From: Gryganskiella cystojenkinii
Taxonomy: Eukaryota > Mortierellomycota > Mortierellomycetes > Mortierellales > Mortierellaceae
Direction: 5' to 3'
Length of the DNA: 14,573 nucleotides
Assembly: GCA_015852425.1 (NCBI GenBank)
Contig: JAAAIG010000537.1
Location: 1 to 14,573, forward strand
The notes below the pieces were generated by a model. It did no database searches. It saw only the letters and a list, made by a program, of their open reading frames with translations, and had not been told where the DNA came from. A program made the position numbers and the translations under genes. Numbering within the stretch: the first letter of the stretch is position 1; each line of letters begins with the position of its first letter. Of this stretch, positions 1 to 7,088 are shown one piece after another.

Positions 1-11
1 CCTTCCCGGTA

Positions 12-67
12 TACAGTCCGTGTCTGCAGTGACTGAAAAATTTCAGTCACTGCAGACACGGACTGTA
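12..67. repeat. Perfect 27-bp inverted repeat (palindrome, 2-nt centre)
   Basis: Bases 12-38 are the exact reverse complement of bases 41-67, separated only by AA at 39-40. Symmetry ends at 11/68. Each arm contains smaller nested palindromes: CTGCAG (24-29) and CAGTGACTG (27-35), with their mirror copies on the right. The structure could extrude as a cruciform or fold as a 27-bp RNA hairpin. No gene is recognised beside it and no target-site duplication is obvious. It could be a fold-back/MITE-like repeat, a dyad binding site or an assembly inversion artefact; the sequence alone does not decide. Confidence 0.95.
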
Positions 68-273
68 CAGAGGATCTGCAAAATCGGATGTGGGTCAAGG
101 TTTTTTTTTGGCTCATGTATTTACGCAATGGTACTGTATCCCCGAACATCAAATTATTCTGCTGTAAGAATTACTTCCGTGATAACCAGAAGGGACACCA
201 ATCGTTCGCTGAGACTAGTCCCAGGGATAATCGAACGACAAGGTAGAAAGGAAAAGTACCTCCTTTCCTCCCC

Positions 274-669
274 CTAAGCGTTCCAGATCTTTGGAGCTTG
301 GGTGTCTCCATCCCTCCATGAGAGATGACGGTTACCAATTACGTGGTTCAGGGTTTGATTATCGCAAAATTTTGATTTTGCAGAAAAAAAGAAGTTCTTA
401 AGGTCAACAGCACAGTCGTAACAGCATGTGTCAATTTCTGACTCAGTTTCTGACGCGGCCGGATTCTTCGATATGTCAAAGTTACACCTAGGGCAATCTT
501 GGCCTCCAGGGAACGACGGGAAAAGAAGGGTCTCGTTTTGCGTTTCAAGTCTGTGTAAAAAACTGACGCATCCTTTCGTCCAGAACGGCCGCAGGTAAAA
601 AAAATTCGTGAAAAATGAGAGCAAGCATGACAGTAATTGGTTTCCTGTGCGACCCCCTGCCTTGGACAA
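274..669 (-). other. Weak open stretch with a paired-cysteine pattern, possible remnant
   Basis: The minus strand stays open for about 131 codons, but the stretch begins at TTG, not ATG. Its translation holds a CPRC motif and, about 20 residues later, CCYDC, which superficially resembles zinc-ribbon cysteine pairs. There is no recognisable family and no clear splice site joining it to another exon, and another frame overlaps it. It is most likely chance or a decayed fragment; it is listed only because of the cysteine pattern. Confidence 0.12.
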
Positions 670-1134
670 AGCAGATTGATTGATCTATTTTTTTCCTTTT
701 CTTTTTTTTTTTGTTCGCTGTGGTCAGTCTTTAAATTTTCTCACCCCCTTCGAATAGAAGCCGAGGCCAATATGCTCACCTCCTTCCACCATTGGACTTT
801 CTGTTCCTTCAAAATTTATCACAGCAACACTCTTTTGGTCCACAAATTAGAGAGAACGAGGAAATTGAGGCAAAAGAACGGAGGGAGGAGATAGGACTGT
901 CGCTAATTTTAAAATGAGCCAAAACGGGTACTTGCGGGCTCGTGCACCACTCTCTGTTTGGGATCTGTCATCCATTGGATTTCATTGGGGATAAGAGGAT
1001 CTGTGGTTAAGAAGGTGGCAAAGCCCTAGCAGGCTTAAGTCATCGTGCACTAAGAGAAATGAGTTCCAAAAAGGGAAGGAAAATCGGGACTCAAAAGCCC
1101 GATTAGTACGATTAAAAATTTAATAACGTTTTGT

Positions 1135-1557
1135 GTGATATTTCGCGTTTTTTATTCTAGGTTTCTTTTCATTGAGGACTTTCCATCGGAGTCTTGCTTC
1201 GGCTTGACATCATTAACAGGGAGAGAGACAGAGAGAGAAATAGTAGGGGAATCAATCGCGCTTGGCACTCTCTATGACCATACAGGGTGCCAAAAAAGCC
1301 AGTCGATCGACCAAGTCTTGGAGGCGCTCAAAGATATGCTAGAAAAGATAAAGAACAATAGGGACGACAGGGAAAACAAAAAAGACGAGGCCAAGCAATG
1401 GCAACGCGACTTAACAGTGTTCTCGAAAAATATTCAATCGCGAGCCAGTCTTTTTTTCTGTCCAAGGTGGATTGCACGCATACAGTATGCACTCCAAAAC
1501 ACAGACAATACACAAAAACAATGCGAAGGGTCTTCTCATAATTTAAGTTCTATTTAA
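1135..1557 (+). pseudogene. Possible gene remnant: helical, charged 140-codon open stretch
   Basis: This stretch is open from a GTG to a TAA with no ATG at its 5' end. The middle of the translation, around 1240-1440, is unlike the surrounding low-complexity DNA: an 'IALGTLYD' segment is followed by a Lys/Glu/Asp-rich, leucine-spaced segment (LEALKDMLEKIKNN and onward) that would form an amphipathic or coiled-coil helix. A TTCTAG at 1155-1160 could be a splice acceptor, but I find no partner exon. I do not recognise the family with any confidence. It could be a decayed exon or chance. Confidence 0.2.
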
Positions 1558-1722
1558 ATTGAGGCCATTCAAAAACTCGATTTTTTTTTTGACCCTGGCT
1601 AATTCCATTCCATCTAAAGTAGGTGCAACGTCTCTGGGGGAGGTTTCCCTTGCCGTCCTTCTTAAACAATGAATATCCATTTCAATTCAATGATTGATTC
1701 TTGCTTTTGGGTTCTTTAGTGA

Positions 1723-2517
1723 ATGACAAAAAAAAAAAAGAAGTGCACTGAGCGCACACGAAAAAACACCACACTTGCATTTATCCTTCTCGCTTTCAAT
1801 CAATCGCTTTTCAAAAGGAAAGTCCGATCACAGCAACGGCTTTACTTTCTTTTCTCTGCACCTGCATACGTTCTTGTTTCTCTTTTCTCTCCCTTGCTTC
1901 GCATCGACCACCCGAGTTCAAAAAAATTGCAAGGGTTTGTCAAAAACAATAAATACCCATTCAAGTCCATGTCCTATCTTCTTTCTTCTTTTCCTGACTT
2001 TTCTTTCCGAATCCTTTTTATTCCTCTCTTCTTCTCCTCCACGACGCTGTCCTTCTCACTGACACCGTTCTAAAACTCGTTTCACATTCATTATCACGCC
2101 CACCCTCGCTCTCCTGCTCGTACTCTTCCTTTCATCACTCTTCATTTTTCCTCTCCTTCGCTTATCTTTCTCAACTTTGCTACGCCCAGAACAACAAGAA
2201 TCACAACTAAACAGCTACTACCCCCTGTTCATACCCGTTCTTAAGAACTTTGAAGTTGTCCTGTTCCGACCACTTTTAGAAGTTCACTTCTTCTCGAGCC
2301 CCTACCCCTCGTTGTTTTTTGCACTTCGACAGTTTTTTTCCAGGTTGTGAACAGCGGGGATACCCTTTCCTCACTTTCTTTAGCCGAAGTACCAAAAACC
2401 ACATTTTTTACCGGCGATATTTTATCTCCTTTCTGACTGGGACATCCAAACTTTTTTTAAAGTCGTCCTGTCACAGACTCTCCTAATATTTCATTTTTTC
2501 AAACACCACACGCACAC
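1723..2517 (+). promoter_or_regulatory. C/T-rich upstream region of the transcription-factor gene
   Basis: The 5' flank is strongly pyrimidine-rich on the coding strand, and no ATG occurs between about 1975 and the start codon at 2518. That fits a leader plus proximal promoter. The same C/T-rich leader character precedes the lipase and the 9415 ORF. Open frames at 1723-2073 and 1775-2062 translate to Ser/Phe/Leu runs that simply reflect this composition. No clear TATA box is seen. Three CCCCT cores lie at 2222-2309 (separate entry). Confidence 0.55.
2222..2309 (+). promoter_or_regulatory. Three CCCCT (STRE-core) sites upstream of the Msn2-like gene
   Basis: CCCCT occurs at 2222-2226, 2299-2303 and 2305-2309, about 210-295 bp before the start codon; the last two are one base apart. 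CCCCT/AGGGG is the core of the yeast stress-response element bound by Msn2/Msn4. The gene downstream has the same base-contacting finger residues as Msn2, so autoregulation is possible. The region is C/T-rich, so chance occurrence is a real alternative. Confidence 0.4.
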
Positions 2518-2593
2518 ATGGCTGCTCTCTTTGAACAACGACCGCGCCAGTTCTCTCTCCAACATCCGTCCCAGTCTCCAAGGATGCTTCACC

Positions 2594-2625
<32 letters not shown>

Positions 2626-4179
2626 CTACACCAGACCCAACAAAACCACTTTCACCAACAAATGTCAACCCAAGGAGTTACCACCCTAGGTGCGATACCC
2701 CTTTTCTCACGGTCAATATCTGCGCCTCACATGCAGTTCTCGAGTCTCGGTCAAGACGTCTTAATTTCGGGCCGACCAAGCGTCCACCTATTCCCTCAAC
2801 AACAACAGCAGCAGCAACAACAACCGCAGGCTTTCCCAATTGAGTTTCAACAGATGCCCCCTTTTGGTCAAGACTCCTCGACGACGACTGCCGCGGCGTC
2901 GAGATCCACAGCGGCTGTGTCTTCAGCTTCTCCAACCCAACCAATGCAGCACCAGCCCAATTTCAGCTCAGGCCTCTTCCCCCCCAGCTCTGCTGCAAAC
3001 AATAGCTGCGGGAGCGGCGGCCCAAACTTCATTTACCAACCCTCAGTTCACCCGTTCCAGGTCGACCAATTGACCACGTCGTTTGATGATCTCGACATGG
3101 CAATTGCCCCGAGGGTTAAGCTCGAGTTTCCGGTCGAGACCTACCTTCATCCGTCCCCGGTTCCTACAGTCGGCAGTGACAGTCCCGAGGTCTTTCACCC
3201 TCATATGGAGGAGGCTCTTCCATCCCAGGCTGTCTTTTCCTGTTCCCCGTCCACCTCGGCTTCATCCGAGAGTGATTCGAGTCCCAAGTTCGCACACTCG
3301 TTCGACGACCCCACTTCGTCTTCAGTGTACATGGGTCCTTTCCGTCCACCACTGAGAGGTCAATCAGTCTCTTTCTTTGAGACTCCGATGTCCGCTTTCG
3401 ATAACGGGGATGAGTACCCGGAGTATGCCTGGTCCAGACACGGTTCAACTGGCTCCCTCTTCCCCATGGGTCACCAGCATTACCACTCGGATGATTTTCA
3501 TCCAGAGTACCTGATGTCGGCTGTCGAGGGAGCCCATCATAATCACCATCAGCACCAGCAACAACATCATCAACATCTTCAGCCACAGCATCAATCAAAG
3601 GAGAGTGTACCCATGATCCCGACCTCGTCCTCGACTTCTATTCTGTCGACAGCGTCGACTTCCTCTTCTTCGTCCTCGAATTCGCAGTCAACGACCCCGA
3701 GCGCAAAAAAGGTTAGGACCAGACGTGCCTCGGTCTGCACGGACACACAGGGTCCAATTTTCCAATGCCGATTTGGAGATTGTCATCGGCCCTTCCGTCG
3801 ACAAGAGCACTTGAAGCGCCATGTGCGCTCCGTGCATACCTTGGAGAAACGTAAGTCCGACCTTCCCACTCCACGCATTCCTCAAAATACAAAAAACACA
3901 AAATGCAATCGTCATTGTTGTGTTCAGTTTTGTGAGGAATTTTTTTAGACGTTGTCCCATGTACTTATTTTTCCGCGGCACTTTTCTTGTGCATTATTTT
4001 TTTATATTATAGCTTTCGAGTGTCCTGTTAATTCGTGCACGAGACGTTTCTCGCGCAGTGACAACTTGAACCAGCACATCCGAATCCATCGACACGATAA
4101 TGCTGAACAAGGAGCAACTCCTGCCACGGCTCCTCCAATCACCTTTGCTTACCACCAGCCTCAATATCGTCAGCCCTAA
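2518..4179 (+). CDS. Msn2/Msn4-type C2H2 zinc-finger transcription factor (STRE-binding type)
   Basis: Coding is join(2518-3850, 4013-4179), giving 499 aa. The start is the first ATG after more than 500 bp without one. The intron (3851-4012, 162 bp; GTAAGT...ATTATAG) splits the Pro codon of the inter-finger linker, and splicing restores TLEKPFEC. If the intron is retained, the frame ends at 3948 with one finger only. Finger 1 uses C417, C422, H435, H440; finger 2 uses C448, C453, H466, H470. Both are C-x4-C rather than the C-x2-C of yeast Msn2. Helix positions -1/2/3/6 are R-E-H-R and R-D-N-Q, the same as in yeast Msn2, so binding to AGGGG (nuclear stress-response elements) is predicted. The rest is low-complexity: Q11 near residue 26, Q9 near 94, a His/Gln stretch around 340-360 and poly-Ser 367-395, plus a basic patch with a PKA consensus, KKVRTRRAS (397-405), just before the fingers. 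Related ascomycete factors are MsnA and Seb1. Family assignment is firm; one-to-one orthology is not shown. Confidence 0.9.
2593..2625 (+). repeat. (CAA)11 microsatellite coding polyglutamine
   Basis: Eleven uninterrupted CAA codons encode Q11 near the N-terminus of the zinc-finger protein. A second glutamine run at 2797-2823 mixes CAA and CAG (nine codons). The pure CAA tract is prone to slippage, so its length may vary between strains; the mixed tract should be more stable. Confidence 0.95.
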
Positions 4180-4272
4180 AAGAAGGTGAACGTTGAAAAT
4201 CAAAACCAAATATTCCCGATAAGGTGTCTCCAAGAGCGTCCTGTCACCGAACCCCCCCTTTTACCCGTTGAC

Positions 4273-4324
4273 GCCCCTCGACTTTTCATCTCTTGTGTAG
4301 CATTTTATCGAGTGATCGAGGGGC
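4273..4324. repeat. 9-bp inverted repeat carrying facing CCCCT/AGGGG cores
   Basis: GCCCCTCGA (4273-4281) is the reverse complement of TCGAGGGGC (4316-4324), with a 34-nt spacer. It lies about 95-145 bp after the transcription-factor stop codon and about 610 bp before the lipase ATG. Each arm holds an STRE core. As RNA it would form a stem in the factor's 3' UTR; as DNA it offers two oppositely oriented Msn2-type sites. Further CCCCT cores lie at 4255-4259 and 4640-4644. Confidence 0.6.
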
Positions 4325-4461
4325 CAACACAAACTAACTGTCGTTGATTTTTTTTTTTCCCGTGTTTTATCGTTCGTAACTGTTCCACTCAGTCGATACC
4401 ATCTTGTCGTTCCTTTTTTTTTTCGTAACTTGTTTATGTTCGCTCGTGTATCAGTATTCAG

Positions 4462-4467
4462 AATAAA
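4462..4467 (+). terminator. AATAAA poly(A) signal, likely for the transcription-factor gene
   Basis: A canonical AATAAA in an A-rich context lies 283 bp after the stop codon at 4177-4179 and 470 bp before the lipase ATG. It is the only exact hexamer I see in this intergenic stretch. A 3' UTR of about 300 nt is reasonable for a fungus. Confidence 0.5.
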
Positions 4468-4739
4468 AAAAATATTAAAAAGCCATCTGAGAGGTCGAGA
4501 AGCATGAACTCGACAACGTTTCCCTTGAACGACGCAACCCATCTCACAGCTGGAAGAAAGTACACCCTTAAAAAACAATCGGGTGACCGTGGATATCACA
4601 TGACCATCGTCATGAGGCGAGCATAAATTGTCGAGGTTGCCCCTCAAACGGTTTTTTCCCTTGAAATCAAATCTCCTTTTGTCCCCATTGAACCAACCAC
4701 AACTACCAATCGCCCATTCCTCGACAATCCCCACTCTGC

Positions 4740-4936
4740 CTTCTTTCCTACAAACAGAACAGACTCTCTGTCCTTCCCTGCCCAGGCTGGTTCCATTTGT
4801 ATAACAACCAAAGCCTTACCCTTGCATCACGGGATCTTCTTGGTCCTGTTCACACCTTCATCTCCTCTCTCTTTCAATCTCTTCTGAACAAATTACCTCT
4901 GAAAGTCGTAACCAACTTCTTTTCATCAAAAAAAAA
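4740..4936 (+). promoter_or_regulatory. C/T-rich leader and promoter-proximal region of the lipase gene
   Basis: This stretch is pyrimidine-rich on the coding strand (TCTCCTCTCTCTTTCAATCT around 4862-4881), contains no ATG and ends in an A-run that puts A at -3 of the lipase start codon. This matches the leaders of the other plus-strand genes here. Upstream, 4180-4739 holds the 3' UTR of the transcription factor and undefined intergenic DNA. A 157-codon minus-strand open frame at 4261-4734 has no recognisable features and is not called. Confidence 0.45.
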
Positions 4937-6790
4937 ATGTTGATAAACACCACCTCCTTCCTCCTCTCTCAACTCCGTTCCTCGCTCGCGGCCACCGCGA
5001 ATTCAACCAGTGCGGCTCTCACATCCATTAAGACGAGCCTGGGATTGGTCGGCACCAAGACGACTCACGAGAACAGCCACCACAACAGGGACAATGCCTC
5101 TGCTCCTTCCTCTGCCTCTAATGTCGACTACAGCAGAGAAGTCGAAGCCTTGAAACATGAGCAGTACCCATCTCTTCAGCCCTGGCGGGGACTCGATCGC
5201 CGGATAAAGAACTATGGGTACACAATGCCGATCAGTGCCAATTACACAGCACCTCGTCATCCAATCGTCCTCTGTCATGGTAAATGCTTCGTAGACTTTT
5301 ATTTGTTGTAATTGTTCTCCACATTTGGCGACAAAAGAGTTTGTCCAAGAACCAGACACTGACCTGAATGAATCTCCTTTTTTTTCTCCCTCGAACTCTT
5401 TTTTCTCAGGCTTGTTTGGATTTGACAAGATGGGTCCTGAAGCCATCCCTCATTTGCAGATTCACTACTGGAGTGGTATTCACAAAGCCTTGACCAAACT
5501 CGGTGCCAAGGTTGTAGTTGCGCGTGTCCCAAGGTATGGTACTATCTTTCAAAAAAAAAAAAGGTTTTTTGGGGAGAGGTGGGTGATCAACTGGCTCTTT
5601 CCAACAAACACGTAGAAACCAACAGCGACAAAGCTCTTGGTGTGCGTGACCCTGAAAATCTTGTGATAGTTCTCTCAATTTTTTTTTGTTGGGCGCAGTG
5701 TTCTGAGAACAAAAGGACCGCTTTTTTTTTTTTTTTTTGCTCTTTTTGTTTTGTGGGGTGGAGGGAAACCATATGATCATGAGTTCACACGGCTCTCTCT
5801 TTACATGACTTTCTGCAAACTGACTTGTCTCTGCTCATTCTCCCTTGTGCCCTTCTTTCTATTCCAATCAACCGAATCAATACAAATAGGACTGGTGCTA
5901 TCAAGAAGCGCGCAGAGGACTTGCATAGGATGTTGTCGACAACCATGGATGGCATGCCTGTCAACTTTCTTGCTCACTCTATGGTATGGGCTGACTCTAA
6001 ATCCAGAAACAACCAATTTTGAATTTTCCAAGATGACATGTTAGCCTATCCGCAAACCTCGTGATCATGACACTAACACCTCTCTTGTTTCTCACTCTTT
6101 CTTATTTAGGGTGGACTGGATTGCAGATACTTGATTAGTCATATCAAGGACAAAAATTATCAGGTTCAGTCACTCACCACACTCTCAACGCCTCATCGTG
6201 GAAGTCCCATGATGGACTGGTTCCGGGACAATCTTGGCGTCGGTTTGTTAAACCCCTCCGAACAGGAAGCCATGCGACAACTCGGAGAGGCTGCCAAGGC
6301 TTCCCGCGCTGCAGCACATGAGGCCGCGAGTGCTATGAATCGAATCATGGAGAACGTGACTGGACGTCCTTCTGCGATCCCTGATCCATTCGCTAGCCCA
6401 ATCGGCCCTCTTCTTCGAGGTCTTGTCCCACTCTTGGACACCCCCGCGTACAGTAACCTGACGACAAACTATTGCACAGAGGTCTTCAACCCCAACACAC
6501 CGGATGATCCCAGTGTGGCGTATTACTCTTATGGAGCCTCGGTCAAGCAGATGCCGATCTGGGCACCCCTTGGATTCGCTTGGGAAGTTGTCAAGGCCAA
6601 GGAGGGCGAAAACGACGGGCTGGTATCGTTGTCTAGCGCTCGTTGGGGTCAATACGTCGAGACGGTCGAGGCGGATCACTGGCAACTCAATGATCGGAAG
6701 CGGGTCAAGATTGGTGCCGGTCAAAAGGCTTTTGATGCCGTGGAGCTCTATATGAACGTTGCCACACGATTGTATAAGGAGGGATACTAG
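4937..6790 (+). CDS. Alpha/beta-hydrolase triacylglycerol lipase, Tgl2-like
   Basis: Coding is join(4937-5279, 5410-5533, 5890-5983, 6110-6790), giving 413 aa. The three GT-AG introns (130, 356 and 126 bp) rejoin conserved lipase motifs exactly. HPIVLCHGLFGFDK (H114-G115) is the oxyanion-hole region, and exon 3-4 joining creates the nucleophile elbow A-H-S-M-G-G with S186. It is followed by LDCRYLIS and TTLSTPHRGSP, typical of this lipase group. D356 (in ENDGLVS) and H377 (in ADHWQLN) are the likely acid and base of the triad. The elbow starts with Ala rather than the common Gly, as allowed in (G/A)-x-S-x-G lipases. The first ~40 residues are Ser/Thr/Ala/Leu-rich with R14 and K32 and few acidic residues, which fits a possible mitochondrial presequence; yeast Tgl2 is mitochondrial. 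It would hydrolyse acylglycerol esters. Intron 3 has a CTAAC branch-point candidate at 6073-6077. Family is confident, substrate and location are inferred. Confidence 0.9.
5722..5738 (+). repeat. T17 homopolymer in lipase intron 2
   Basis: An unbroken run of 17 T lies in the 356-bp second intron, which also has a shorter T run near 5680 and an A run near 5551. These tracts make intron 2 the longest of the three lipase introns. They are likely to be length-variable and error-prone in sequencing, but they lie outside coding sequence. Confidence 0.9.
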
Positions 6791-6996
6791 AATCCATGTC
6801 CCGCCTTCAGAAATCGACGCATTGGATATCACGACAACCGCAGTGATGAACTTTAGTACCGCTAACTACCACAACTACAACCACATAAGCACCCCTGACT
6901 CTCGCTCTCTCAACTCTCTCAATTCTCCCACCCCAACTCGTTGTAGATAGAACATTCAAAGAAAAGTAATGATATTATTTCCCATACCCATCTCTT

Positions 6997-7002
6997 AATA
7001 AA
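6997..7002 (+). terminator. AATAAA poly(A) signal of the lipase gene
   Basis: A canonical AATAAA lies 207 bp after the lipase stop codon (6788-6790), in the 298-bp gap between the convergent lipase and minus-strand gene stops. No exact AATAAA is visible on the minus strand in this gap; AAATAAT at 6975-6981 (minus sense) is the closest candidate for the other gene. The two 3' UTRs therefore probably overlap. Confidence 0.6.
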
Positions 7003-7088
7003 AAGAAGAATCTCGTTCACGTTTCAAAAACTAAACAAAACAAAGTTCTTTTTTCTTTTTACTTTTCCTGTTCGTGTTGTATATTGTT

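Larger units (their letters stand above)
68..1720. other. Left flank without a confident gene
   Basis: About 1.65 kb of mixed composition with many short homopolymers. The open frames here lack an ATG or have ordinary low-information translations. Two are slightly protein-like (274-669 on minus and 1135-1557 on plus) and are treated separately. I see no tRNA, no transposon terminal motifs apart from the palindrome at 12-67, and no run resembling a known domain. It may be intergenic DNA with decayed gene fragments. Confidence 0.5.

Noticed and set aside
181..245. Possible tRNA-like B box around AATCGAACGAC
   Set aside because: There is no matching A box or cloverleaf stems on either strand.
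2483..3598. Poly-Val and other minus-strand ORFs across the zinc-finger gene
   Set aside because: They are antisense shadows of CAA/CAG repeats and Ser-rich codons, with no independent features.
4261..4734. 157-codon minus-strand ORF between transcription factor and lipase
   Set aside because: It has no family resemblance, lies over the factor's 3' UTR and AATAAA, and its composition reflects homopolymer-rich DNA.
5406..5780. ORFs on both strands within lipase intron 2 and exon 2
   Set aside because: They are Lys-rich products of A/T homopolymers or antisense shadows; the spliced lipase explains the region.
6193..6832. Minus-strand ORFs of 82 and 194 codons over lipase exon 4
   Set aside because: They are antisense of an exon with catalytic-motif support on the plus strand.
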